From JBCBKL01 sp963922565 (GTDB taxonomy: Bacteria > Pseudomonadota > Alphaproteobacteria > Rhodobacterales > Rhodobacteraceae): 13,130 nt of DNA. How positions within the stretch are numbered: position 1 is the stretch's first letter; each line of letters opens with the position of its first letter. Under the pieces are notes generated by a model. It saw only the letters and a list, made by a program, of their open reading frames with translations, was not told where the DNA came from and did not search any database. A program made the translations under genes and the position numbers. Below are positions 6,142 to 13,126 of this stretch, piece by piece. The DNA lies in the NCBI GenBank assembly GCA_963922565.1, contig CAWUIQ010000089.1:1-13130 (forward strand), given 5' to 3'.

Positions 6142-6833
6142 ACCGCCCGGGGTCGCAGCACTTGCTGCGCCATGCCCGCCAGCAGCAGGTAAAGGCTGGT
6201 TGCGATTAGGCCCCAATGCGCCCAGCTTTGCGGATCAAAGTCGACCCAGGCTGCCCATCCGGCAAAGAATGTCCAAGCGAGGGCGACGGGCAGGGTGACA
6301 GACCGCCACCGCGCCGTGCGCACCGGATGCACGAATTTGAGAGGCAGGAACATCGCCACCGCCAGCATGGTGACCAGTGCAAGGCTGACCCAAAAGTTGG
6401 GCTGCAGCGCAAAGATCACAAGCACGACCATGTTCCAACAGCCGGGAAAGCCCGAAAAGGAATTGTCGCGTGTCTTCATCCGGGTGTCGGCGAAATACAT
6501 GGCTGAGGCGAACGTGATCAGAATGATCGCCACCCAGCCGGTCCATCCGTCCATCAGGCCGGAACTGAAGAGGGCAAAGGCCGGGATGAAGACATATGTC
6601 AGGTAATCGATGATCAGGTCGAGCAATACGCCATCGAATTCCGGCGCGTTCTGCTGCACGTCATAGTGGCGTGCCAACGGTCCATCGATCCCGTCGACAA
6701 AGAAGGCTACGACAAGCCACAAAAACATCAGGTCCCACCGGGACTCGACCGCGGCGAGCATCGCGAGCATGGCAAAAACAGCCCCGCTGGCCGTCAGAAG
6801 GTGAACGGACAGGGCGCGCATCTTGAGTGTCAT
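6126..6833 (-). CDS. pcs: Phosphatidylcholine synthase
   Basis: This membrane enzyme condenses choline with CDP-diacylglycerol to give phosphatidylcholine and CMP, a one-step route found in many alphaproteobacteria. The 235-residue protein carries the full CDP-alcohol phosphotransferase motif in the Pcs spacing DG-x2-AR-x12-G-x3-D-x3-D: Asp50-Gly51, Ala54-Arg55, Gly68, Asp72, Asp76. All metal- and substrate-binding acidic residues are present. About seven or eight hydrophobic segments span the rest (for example FLWLVVAFFV, WVAIILITFASAMYF, VSLALVTMLAVAMFLPL), giving a polytopic inner-membrane protein of normal Pcs size. Start is ATG 6833; ATG 6821 (MRALSV) is possible, and neither has a clear ribosome site. 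It lies 51 bases downstream of the P460 gene on the same strand, with a 12-bp palindrome between, so co-transcription is plausible. It converges with the Gre-like gene. Confidence 0.95.
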   Translation of the reverse strand: MTLKMRALSVHLLTASGAVFAMLAMLAAVESRWDLMFLWLVVAFFVDGIDGPLARHYDVQQNAPEFDGVLLDLIIDYLTYVFIPAFALFSSGLMDGWTGWVAIILITFASAMYFADTRMKTRDNSFSGFPGCWNMVVLVIFALQPNFWVSLALVTMLAVAMFLPLKFVHPVRTARWRSVTLPVALAWTFFAGWAAWVDFDPQSWAHWGLIATSLYLLLAGMAQQVLRPRAVQSTS

Positions 6834-6837
6834 AACG

Positions 6838-6849
6838 CCGTCATGACGG
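6838..6849. repeat. Perfect 12-bp palindrome upstream of pcs
   Basis: CCGTCATGACGG reads the same on both strands and lies 4 bases before the pcs start codon, within the 51-base gap after the P460 gene. It could be a dimeric repressor site or chance. A second short palindrome (TTCCGGCGGAA, 6874-6884) abuts the P460 stop. No regulator gene is nearby. Confidence 0.4.
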
Positions 6850-6884
6850 AATGCGTGCCCGAGTGCAAAGAGTTTCCGGCGGAA

Positions 6885-7466
6885 TTACCCGCCCACGCGC
6901 ACCTCTTCGAGCGGATAGGCTAGGTTGTCCTGCGCGGCCCATCCGGCGTGGCAATCATGGCAGAACGATTGCTTGAATTTCATGGGCTTGCCGTTGGGCT
7001 GGACCCCGTCATAGACCCAGTCATCGGTTTCGGGCGCTTCGCCAGCGGCGACTTTGGTCATTATGAACAGGGGCCCCGGGCGCGCCGTTTTCTTTTTCAG
7101 ACTGATGCTGATGCTTTCCTTTGCAAGCACCGAACCCACAGGCATCACCACACCTTGGTCCGCGAATTTCAGATATTGTTCGGCGGCAATGTCATTCGCA
7201 AAGGTCTGTAGCAGGCGCGAGCCATGCGGACCCGCAACCGCCGGGCGCGTCGATGTCACGGTCCAGCCGCGATAGGCGCCGCCCACTTCGTGCCCTTCCT
7301 TCGCATAACCGGTCGCCATCTTTGCTTCGAGACACTCGTAAAGCACGGCGATCGCGCTTTCATCGAGGTCGAATTGATCCTCGACCGTGACTGCGGCGCA
7401 GTCCTGAGCCAAGGCCGCCGACGCGCTGAATGCGAGCGCTCCGATTGTAAGCCAGATGGTTTTCAT
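6885..7466 (-). CDS. Secreted cytochrome P460-family c-type haem protein
   Basis: A 193-residue periplasmic protein with a cleavable signal peptide (MKTIWLTIGALAFSASAALA|QD) and one covalent haem site, Cys169-His-Asp-Cys172-His173 (CHDCH), near the C-terminus as in cytochrome P460. Upstream motifs also fit the family: the YRGWTVTSTRP...GPHG segment (residues 65-82), and GSVLAKES (111-118), where Lys116 aligns by eye with the lysine that crosslinks to the haem in Nitrosomonas P460 (GTVTVKEL context). Characterised P460s oxidise hydroxylamine or bind NO, while related cytochromes c'-beta bind NO or CO without the crosslink; which applies here is open. The start is supported by GGAGG (complement 7473-7477), 6 bases before ATG. 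No ammonia-oxidation or denitrification genes are in the window, so a detoxification or sensing role is an inference. pcs follows 51 bases downstream. Confidence 0.88.
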   Translation of the reverse strand: MKTIWLTIGALAFSASAALAQDCAAVTVEDQFDLDESAIAVLYECLEAKMATGYAKEGHEVGGAYRGWTVTSTRPAVAGPHGSRLLQTFANDIAAEQYLKFADQGVVMPVGSVLAKESISISLKKKTARPGPLFIMTKVAAGEAPETDDWVYDGVQPNGKPMKFKQSFCHDCHAGWAAQDNLAYPLEEVRVGG

Positions 7467-7518
7467 GGTTCCCCTCCACTTTGTATACGGCTGTATGCCG
7501 CTAGTGGCAGGATGCCAG

Positions 7519-7550
7519 CTGTCCAGTCACGTCGGGGTAAAGTCTGTCCA
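7519..7550. repeat. CTGTCCA direct repeat upstream of the P460 gene
   Basis: CTGTCCA occurs at 7519-7525 and 7544-7550, start to start 25 bases, in the 95-base gap between xerC and the P460 gene. The second copy runs into CACGTG (7549-7554). The P460 promoter must lie here if that gene is not read from xerC, so the pair could be a regulator site. Only two copies are seen and chance is possible. Confidence 0.3.
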
Positions 7551-7561
7551 CGTGTCTGTGA

Positions 7562-8482
7562 TCAGGCCTTTGGATGGGCGCGGGCGTAGACCTCCATCAG
7601 TCGCGCCTGATCGACGGCGGTGTAGGCCTGAGTTGTCGAGAGCGACGCGTGACCCAAAAGCTCCTGGATCGTGCGCAGATCGCCGCCCGCATTCAAAAGA
7701 TGGGTGGCAAAGCTGTGGCGCAGCGCATGGGGCGTGGCAGAGGCTGGAAGACCCAGCTGCATCCGCGCCGCGGCCATGACCTTTTGGATGGCCGATGGCG
7801 ATAATGGCCCGCCTCGGACACCGCGAAAAAGCGGCCCGTCACGGTCAAGATCATAAGGGCAGGCGGCGCGATACACCTCAACCGCTTCGCGTGCCGCGTC
7901 GATAACCGGGACAACGCGCTCTTTCTGGCCCTTGCCGATGATCCGCAGACTTTGGTCCAACGGAGCATCCTTGCCCGTAAGGCCGAGTGCCTCGGAAATC
8001 CGCAGTCCGCACCCCCAGAGCAAGGTCAGAACCGCGACGTCCCGCAGGCCGATCCAGCCTTCGGTCGACTGCAAGGGTGCGATATTCAGCACTTCCTTGG
8101 CCGCGTCGATCTCGAGCGGGCGGGGCAGTTTCTTAGTGAACTTGGGTGCCCGGGTCGACAGCACCGCTGTCGGTTCGAACCCTTCGCGTTCTGCGAGCCA
8201 TCTATAGAACGCTTTGACCGCCGACAGCTTGCGCGCCAGCGACCGGGCACCAACGCCATTCGCCCGCGTCTGGGCCATCCATGCCCGCATGTCGCGCGTG
8301 CCAATCCGTGAGAGGGCCGCAAGACCTTGCCGCGCGCCGGTGTATTCGGTCATGAACGCGAGGAAGTCGGTGATATCCCCGCCATAGGCCAGGATCGTGT
8401 TCTCAGCCGCGTCTTTGACCCCGCGCTGGTGAGCGAGGTAGGTTTCGAGCGCGTCACGCGCCTGCGGTGATATCAGGGTCAT
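7562..8482 (-). CDS. xerC: Tyrosine recombinase XerC
   Basis: XerC acts with XerD at the dif site to resolve chromosome dimers at division. The 306-residue protein has the usual two domains: an N-terminal SAM-like core-binding domain (about residues 8-98, with NTILAYGGDITDFLAF) and a C-terminal catalytic domain. All six catalytic positions are present: Arg161 (GCGLRISEAL), Lys184 (GKGQKERVVP), His252 and Arg255 (TPHALRHSFATHLL), His278 (LLGHASLSTTQ) and nucleophile Tyr287 (AYTAVD). The start ATG overlaps the DUF484 stop as ATGA (4 bases), an arrangement common for xerC in proteobacteria. This supports a resident housekeeping recombinase rather than a phage or island integrase, and no attachment-site duplication is visible. 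XerD is a possible confusion, but the DUF484 partner favours XerC. Confidence 0.95.
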   Translation of the reverse strand: MTLISPQARDALETYLAHQRGVKDAAENTILAYGGDITDFLAFMTEYTGARQGLAALSRIGTRDMRAWMAQTRANGVGARSLARKLSAVKAFYRWLAEREGFEPTAVLSTRAPKFTKKLPRPLEIDAAKEVLNIAPLQSTEGWIGLRDVAVLTLLWGCGLRISEALGLTGKDAPLDQSLRIIGKGQKERVVPVIDAAREAVEVYRAACPYDLDRDGPLFRGVRGGPLSPSAIQKVMAAARMQLGLPASATPHALRHSFATHLLNAGGDLRTIQELLGHASLSTTQAYTAVDQARLMEVYARAHPKA

Positions 8483-9186
8483 CCCAGATAGCGGCGCATC
8501 ATCCGTTCGAAGACGCCGGTGAAAAAGGCCAGAAGATCAGTGCCCTGTTGCGGCGTGAACATATGCGGATCTTCCGCACCCAGCAGCAGGAGACCGGGCA
8601 GCCGTCCCTCGCCGAGGTCAAGCTTCAGCCCCGCTTCGGACCGCACCCAATCACCGCCCGATCGATAGACATCAACCGGCGGGTTCTGCAACTGGCGCAA
8701 GGTGACTTTGCGGACAGGGCCGCTGCGCCCGGTTGAGAGATAGGCATCGATGAACCCCGGGCGTTCAACGCTCAGCACGTCCTGCAGCGGCGCGATCGTC
8801 TCTTCGAGATCCCGCTGAACCGTCTCAAGAACAAGGCGCACGGTATCGACCCGCAGCGCCTCGGCCGCCGTGGTTTTCAGGTTGTGCAGGAACGTCTCAA
8901 AATCGGCCGGTTCCAGCAGCGACAGAACAGCCCGCTGCACCTGATTTGTGCCGGCAAGGTTTTCGTAGGCCGCGGCGATCACGTTGCGATGCGTGTCTTC
9001 CAACCGCTCGAGCCGCTTTTGCAGCCGCTCCATCGCGAGGCCGCGCATATCGACCACGTTGGAGCCCATCGAGCGGTCGTTGGCAGCCACAAGGGCGTGC
9101 ATCAGATCGCTGTCGTTCAGGATCACGTCAGGACGCAGCATAATGGCTTCACGCAAGGCGTCATCGATCTTGGGGGCTGTGCTCAT
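8479..9186 (-). CDS. DUF484 family protein
   Basis: A 235-residue cytosolic protein of the DUF484 family, GAF-like in fold and of unknown biochemical role, habitually encoded just before xerC. I chose ATG 9186 (MSTAPKIDD): the frame extends upstream to 9258, but family similarity begins only after this Met and an AGG lies 7 bases before it. Visible blocks are a short helical start with LRPDVILNDSDLMHAL, the conserved VVDMRGLAMERLQKRLERLE segment, a coiled helix through about residue 70, and a C-terminal GAF-like region (VDTVRLVLET, then DLGEGRLPGLLLLGAEDPHMF and LAFFTGVFERMMRRYL). It overlaps xerC by 4 bases, so translation is coupled. The 174-base gap before it should hold its promoter, but I see no convincing -10/-35 pair there. 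Confidence 0.9.
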   Translation of the reverse strand: MSTAPKIDDALREAIMLRPDVILNDSDLMHALVAANDRSMGSNVVDMRGLAMERLQKRLERLEDTHRNVIAAAYENLAGTNQVQRAVLSLLEPADFETFLHNLKTTAAEALRVDTVRLVLETVQRDLEETIAPLQDVLSVERPGFIDAYLSTGRSGPVRKVTLRQLQNPPVDVYRSGGDWVRSEAGLKLDLGEGRLPGLLLLGAEDPHMFTPQQGTDLLAFFTGVFERMMRRYLG

Positions 9187-9360
9187 ACCGTACCTGCTGT
9201 TGTGTTTTTCTTTCCGCATACCACGAAATGGCCGCAGAATCTGCCCTTGAAGCAACACTTTTTACGGGAACCGACGGGTGTGTGGCATCAAAGAGTCACT
9301 TGATCCCGCGCGGCGGGAATGGTGCTCTCTAAGGTGTTGTTTTGCCTGTCGGCAACGCGA

Positions 9361-10014
9361 TCAGAGAATTTTCTGACCGGTTTTTTCCCAATCAGCGAGG
9401 AACTGCGCCAGCCCCTTATCCGTCAGCGGATGCGACGCCAGTTTGCGGATCACGTCGGGTGGGGCTGTCATGACATCGGCGCCGATGCGGGCGCTTTCGA
9501 GCACGTGGTTCACCGACCGGATCGAGGCGGCCAGAATCTGGGTTTCAAACCCGTAATTGTCGTAAATCGTGCGGATATCCTCGATCAGCTCCATGCCATC
9601 GATGTTGATATCGTCGAGCCGTCCGATGAAAGGCGAGATGAACGTCGCCCCCGCCTTGGCCGCCAAGAGCGCCTGGTTGGCGGAGAAACAGAGGGTCACG
9701 TTGACCATCTGTCCTTCGCCGGACAATTCCTTGCACGCCTTGAGCCCGTCCCAGGTAAGCGGCAGCTTGACCGCGATGTTCTCGGCGATCTTGGCCAGCT
9801 TGCGCCCTTCGGCGATCATCGCATCGGCTTCGGTCGCGACCACCTCGGCGCTGACAGGTCCGTCGACGATGTCACAGATTTCTTTTGTGACTTCGATGAT
9901 ATCGCGCCCCGACTTCAGGATCAGCGAAGGGTTCGTGGTCACGCCGTCCACCATGCCAAGGTCATTGAGTTCGCGGATGGCCTCGATCTCGGCCGTATCG
10001 ACAAAGAATTTCAT
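9361..10014 (-). CDS. fsa: TalC/Fsa-family transaldolase (often named fructose-6-phosphate aldolase)
   Basis: A 217-residue single-domain TIM-barrel enzyme of the small transaldolase/F6P aldolase family (subfamily that forms decamers). The Schiff-base lysine is Lys83 (NIAVKLPLT), and the family start (FFVDTAEIEAI) and GVTTNPSL motif are intact. Two residues separate the activities: E. coli Fsa has Gln59 and Tyr131, whereas transaldolases have Glu and Phe. Here the equivalents are Glu57 (SAEVVA) and Phe129 (SPFIGRLDD). It should therefore transfer dihydroxyacetone units in the pentose phosphate pathway rather than cleave fructose-6-phosphate, although automated names usually say fsa. A ribosome site AAGGA lies about 9 bases before ATG 10014. 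It is divergent from priA across an 82-base gap. Family certainty is very high; the activity assignment rests on two residues. Confidence 0.94.
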   Translation of the reverse strand: MKFFVDTAEIEAIRELNDLGMVDGVTTNPSLILKSGRDIIEVTKEICDIVDGPVSAEVVATEADAMIAEGRKLAKIAENIAVKLPLTWDGLKACKELSGEGQMVNVTLCFSANQALLAAKAGATFISPFIGRLDDINIDGMELIEDIRTIYDNYGFETQILAASIRSVNHVLESARIGADVMTAPPDVIRKLASHPLTDKGLAQFLADWEKTGQKIL

Positions 10015-10035
10015 GGGGATGGTCCTTCTGGTGGG

Positions 10036-10064
10036 TTGGCCTCGGCTCTGCTTTACCTCATGAT
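10036..10064 (+). promoter_or_regulatory. Candidate promoter for priA
   Basis: TTGGCC (10036-10041) and CATGAT (10059-10064) are spaced by 17 bases in the 82-base divergent gap between the transaldolase gene and priA. Each matches the sigma70 consensus at four of six bases. Both divergent promoters must fit in this gap unless priA is read from elsewhere. Weak evidence, mostly positional. Confidence 0.25.
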
Positions 10065-10096
10065 CTGACGACCCGAAACCGGAAATCCTGCTGCTC

Positions 10097-12292
10097 TTGG
10101 ACCATCCCGAATTCTTTGCCGAGGGCGACCTTGTCGGCGTCCTGACAACGCAACCGCTTGACCGGGCGCTAGACTACAAGGCGCCGGAAGGTGGCTGCCA
10201 TCTGGGTGCCTTCGTCGAGGTGCCGCTGGGGCCGCGCAAGGTGCTGGGCGTCGTCTGGGGTGCCGGGCGCGGGGATTACGACCTGTCCAAGATCCGGTCG
10301 GTTATTCGGGTTCTCGACGCCGTGCCCATGCGGGCCGAGATGCGGGCGTTTCTGAAAAAGGCGGCTGCCTACACGCTGACGCCGATGCCCGCGATGTTGC
10401 GGCTGGCGACCCGCGCACCGGGGCTTGGCGACCCGCCTTCGATGCGCAAGGTATATCGCAGAGGTCAGGCGGAACCGGACCGCATGACCGATGCAAGGCG
10501 GCGGGTGATTGAAACGCTGGCCGAATACGGCGCCTTGTCGTTCACCCTGTCGGAACTGGCCGAAATGGCCGGTGTGACCACGTCGGTGGTCAAGGGGCTG
10601 GTCAAGCAGGGCGCAGTCGTCGAAGAGGACCGGCCCCGTGATCTGCCGTTTCCGCCCCTCGACCCTGACCGCGCGGGCAAGGCCCTGACGGTCGATCAGG
10701 CCGCGGGGGCTGCGCAGTTGCGGACCGGTGTGCGGTCCGAAACCTATGGCACGACCTTGCTGCGCGGGGTCACCGGATCGGGCAAAACCGAGGTCTATCT
10801 CGAGGCCGTGGCAGAGTGTCTGCGGATGGGGCGGCAGGCCCTTGTCCTTCTGCCCGAGATCGCGCTGACGGCAGAGTTCCTGACCCGGGTCGAGGCGCGC
10901 TTCGGTGCATGTCCCGCCGAATGGCATTCGGGCGCCACAATGACCGAGCGACGTAGGATCTGGCGCATGGTGGGGCAGGGCGATGCGCAACTGGTCATTG
11001 GCGCCCGCTCATCGCTGTTTCTACCCTTCCAGAACCTTGGCCTGATCGTCGTGGATGAGGAACACGACACCTCGTACAAGCAGGAGGATGGCGTGCTTTA
11101 CAATGCCCGCGACATGGCCGTCCTGCGCGCATCGATTTGTGGTGCACATGTCGTTCTTGCCTCGGCCACACCGTCGCTTGAGACCTGGTCGAACGCCGAA
11201 AGCGGCAAATACGAGCGTATCGACCTCACTGCGCGGTTTGGCCCCTCTGTTATGCCACAGATGACCGCCATCGACATGCGGGCGGAAAAGCTGCCATCGG
11301 ATCGGTGGGTGTCGGATACGCTGAAGCAGGCAGTCGAGGCGCGGGTTGCCGCGGGCGAGCAGGCGATGCTGTTCATCAATCGTCGTGGCTATGCGCCGGT
11401 CACGCTCTGCCGGGCCTGTGGGCACCAGATCGGCTGCGATCACTGCGACGCCCGGATGGTCGAGCACCGGTTTCTCAAACGGTTGATGTGCCATCAATGC
11501 GGTGAAACCCGGCCCATCCCCGACATCTGCCCCTCATGCGAGGCCGAGGGTCGGCTGGCCCCGGTTGGTCCCGGTGTCGAACGTCTGGCAGAGGAGGCAA
11601 CCGCGCTTTTCCCCGATGCCCGGATCGCGGTGCTGAGTTCCGACATGTACGGTTCTGCCCGCGCGCTCAAGGCCGAGATCGAGGCCATCGCGGCGGGCGG
11701 CGCGGATATCGTCATCGGTACGCAGCTTGTCGCCAAGGGCCATAACTTTCCGCTGCTGACCCTTGTGGGGGTGATCGACGCCGATCTTAGCTTGCAGGGC
11801 TCTGATCTGCGTGCGGCCGAGCGTACCTTTCAACTGATGCGGCAGGTCGCGGGCCGGGCGGGACGGGCCGAAAGACCCGGGGTCGCCATGCTGCAGACCT
11901 ATCAACCCGAACACCCCGTGATCCGTGCGATCCTCGGGGGCGAGGAAGAGGCATTCTGGAGGGCGGAGGCGGCAGAACGCGAGGCCGCGGGGGTACCGCC
12001 CTTCGGTCGCATGGCGGGGATCATCCTCAGCGGGCCGGATGTGGGCATGGTTTTCGACGCGGCAAACCTGCTGGCCCGCAACACCGCGCCGCTGGTCAAG
12101 ATCGGGGCGCAGGTCTTTGGTCCGGCTCCAGCGCCTATTGCACGCATTCAGGGGCGGCACCGGGTCCGGCTGCTGGTCAAGGCGGCCAAGGGCGTCGCGC
12201 TGCAGGGGGCCATTGCGCGATGGATCGCGCCGCTCAAGCTCAAGGGCGATATGCGGCTGGCGGTCGATATCGACCCGCAGAGCTTTTATTGA
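10097..12292 (+). CDS. priA: Primosomal protein N' (replication restart helicase PriA)
   Basis: PriA recognises stalled replication forks and reloads the replisome. The 731 residues match E. coli PriA (732). In order: the 3'-DNA-end-binding domain (about residues 13-100, VGVLTTQPLDRALDYKAPEGG), a winged-helix region (about 130-177), Walker A (GVTGSGKT, Lys230), the DEEH box (320-323), SATPS (356-360), the motif V region TQLVAKGHNFP (from 542) and motif VI QVAGRAGR (583-590). Eight zinc-binding cysteines are intact in four CxxC pairs: 438/441, 447/450, 465/468 and 478/481. The C-terminus VDIDPQSFY is family-typical. No ATG or GTG precedes the first domain. After the in-frame stop at 10061-10063 the best start is TTG 10097, with CTG 10088 or 10091 as less likely options and no clear ribosome site. 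The 3' end overlaps the minus-strand vWA gene by 53 bases. Confidence 0.95.
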   Translation: MDHPEFFAEGDLVGVLTTQPLDRALDYKAPEGGCHLGAFVEVPLGPRKVLGVVWGAGRGDYDLSKIRSVIRVLDAVPMRAEMRAFLKKAAAYTLTPMPAMLRLATRAPGLGDPPSMRKVYRRGQAEPDRMTDARRRVIETLAEYGALSFTLSELAEMAGVTTSVVKGLVKQGAVVEEDRPRDLPFPPLDPDRAGKALTVDQAAGAAQLRTGVRSETYGTTLLRGVTGSGKTEVYLEAVAECLRMGRQALVLLPEIALTAEFLTRVEARFGACPAEWHSGATMTERRRIWRMVGQGDAQLVIGARSSLFLPFQNLGLIVVDEEHDTSYKQEDGVLYNARDMAVLRASICGAHVVLASATPSLETWSNAESGKYERIDLTARFGPSVMPQMTAIDMRAEKLPSDRWVSDTLKQAVEARVAAGEQAMLFINRRGYAPVTLCRACGHQIGCDHCDARMVEHRFLKRLMCHQCGETRPIPDICPSCEAEGRLAPVGPGVERLAEEATALFPDARIAVLSSDMYGSARALKAEIEAIAAGGADIVIGTQLVAKGHNFPLLTLVGVIDADLSLQGSDLRAAERTFQLMRQVAGRAGRAERPGVAMLQTYQPEHPVIRAILGGEEEAFWRAEAAEREAAGVPPFGRMAGIILSGPDVGMVFDAANLLARNTAPLVKIGAQVFGPAPAPIARIQGRHRVRLLVKAAKGVALQGAIARWIAPLKLKGDMRLAVDIDPQSFY

Positions 12293-12995
12293 TGGGGGCG
12301 GCAAGCTGTCCGTAGACTGGGCAGCCGAGGGTCTGTTGCAAGGCTCGAACCAACTCGTCGGTGGTTTCGGCCGAGACATAAAGCCCGCCCGTCCGATCCG
12401 CGAGACACCGTGCGACGCTGATTTCGACATCCGGGTTCGGGTTCGCGTCGGCACCCTGCCAAGCCCAGCTTTTTGCCCGAACCTTGAAGCCGATGACATG
12501 GACGGTCAGATCGGTGCCGGACAGCTGCGCCGCGAGATTACAGGTCGCACCGCCGCAGGTTTCCTTGCCATCGGTGACCAAGACGACCGTTCCCTTGCGC
12601 GATCCGCCCTGCAACGCATCCGCTGCCGCACTCACTGCGCGGGTAAGCGGGGTGTTGCCATCGGGTTCTGTGTTGTCGATTTCAGCCAGAATTGCATCGG
12701 CCGCATCCGGAAGGGGTGGCAACCGCAGCTCGACATTGTCGCACATCTCGGCCTCGCGCCCCGGTCCGTAGACGACAAGACCTATGTTCCGCAGGGGCGT
12801 TACGCGCGGCAGAACTTCATGCAAGGCGCTTCGCGCCTCGAAAATGCGTGGCAGATCGAGGCCGTTATACCCCATCTCGGCCATCGATCCGGAAGCATCA
12901 AACACCAGCATCGCGTCTTCGGTGCAGTCACCGACAACGGGCAGGGGGGCAGCGGCAAGCAGGCTGGCTGTGAGGGCGGCGCGAAGCGATGGCAT
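12240..12995 (-). CDS. Secreted von Willebrand factor A (MIDAS) domain protein
   Basis: A 251-residue predicted periplasmic or secreted protein with a signal peptide (MPSLRAALTASLLAAAPLPVVG) and one vWA domain. The metal-ion-dependent adhesion site is intact: Asp33-x-Ser35-x-Ser37 (DASGSM), Thr115 (GNTPLT) and Asp142 (VTDGKETCGG). At least six cysteines (24, 85, 147, 152, 197, 219) suggest disulfides consistent with export. Such domains bind protein partners through a divalent metal; the partner is unknown. After the natural-looking end QTLGCP, about 25 further residues (Arg/Pro-rich at the tail) are read through to a TGA inside priA on the other strand, giving a 53-base convergent overlap. 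Start ATG 12995 lies 56 bases after the tRNA-Gly gene on the same strand, with a weak GGG just before it. Domain assignment is firm; function is not known. Confidence 0.88.
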   Translation of the reverse strand: MPSLRAALTASLLAAAPLPVVGDCTEDAMLVFDASGSMAEMGYNGLDLPRIFEARSALHEVLPRVTPLRNIGLVVYGPGREAEMCDNVELRLPPLPDAADAILAEIDNTEPDGNTPLTRAVSAAADALQGGSRKGTVVLVTDGKETCGGATCNLAAQLSGTDLTVHVIGFKVRAKSWAWQGADANPNPDVEISVARCLADRTGGLYVSAETTDELVRALQQTLGCPVYGQLAAPINKSSAGRYRPPAAYRP

Positions 12996-13051
12996 CCCAT
13001 AGCACTAGCACGACCGCGCCAAAGCGATAAGCCAAATGTCCTGTGAGTGTT

Positions 13052-13126
13052 TGGAGCGGGCGATGAGATTCGAACTCACGACCCTTACCTTGGCAAGGTA
13101 ATGCTCTACCCCTGAGCTACGCCCGC
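13052..13126 (-). tRNA. tRNA-Gly (anticodon GCC)
   Basis: A complete cloverleaf reads on the minus strand. The acceptor stem is GCGGGCG paired with CGCCCGC, the D-arm is AGCTCAGGGGTAGAGC, the anticodon stem is TTACC/GGTAA around the loop TTGCCAA (anticodon GCC at complement 13092-13094), and the T-arm contains GTTCGAATC. Discriminator T is followed by an encoded CCA (complement 13052-13054). It decodes GGC and GGU glycine codons. No clear terminator follows, and the vWA gene begins 56 bases downstream. Confidence 0.97.

Noticed and set aside
7562..8482. Tyrosine recombinase as evidence of an integrated element
   Set aside because: The DUF484 overlap and complete Xer-type motifs identify chromosomal XerC. 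No attachment repeats or cargo genes are present.
9304..9318. Perfect hairpin TCCCGC-GCG-GCGGGA as a terminator for the transaldolase gene
   Set aside because: On the minus strand no T-run follows, and the three-base loop with a six-base stem can occur by chance in GC-rich DNA. Its role is undetermined.
9319..10068. Open frame of 249 codons on the plus strand, longer than the transaldolase gene it covers
   Set aside because: It is the antisense of a clearly conserved enzyme, has no recognisable motif, and GC-rich codon bias commonly keeps such frames open.
11534..12499. Minus-strand frame of 321 codons opposite priA
   Set aside because: It is a shadow of conserved priA helicase motifs with low-complexity Arg/Pro content.
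11925..13046. Open frame of 373 codons on the plus strand across the priA end and the vWA gene
   Set aside because: It lies in another frame of priA and antisense to the vWA gene. Its translation is Arg/Ser-rich without domains.
13052..13126. tRNA-Gly as an integration site
   Set aside because: No second copy of the tRNA 3' end or integrase lies next to it in the window. The sequence beyond 13130 is unseen.
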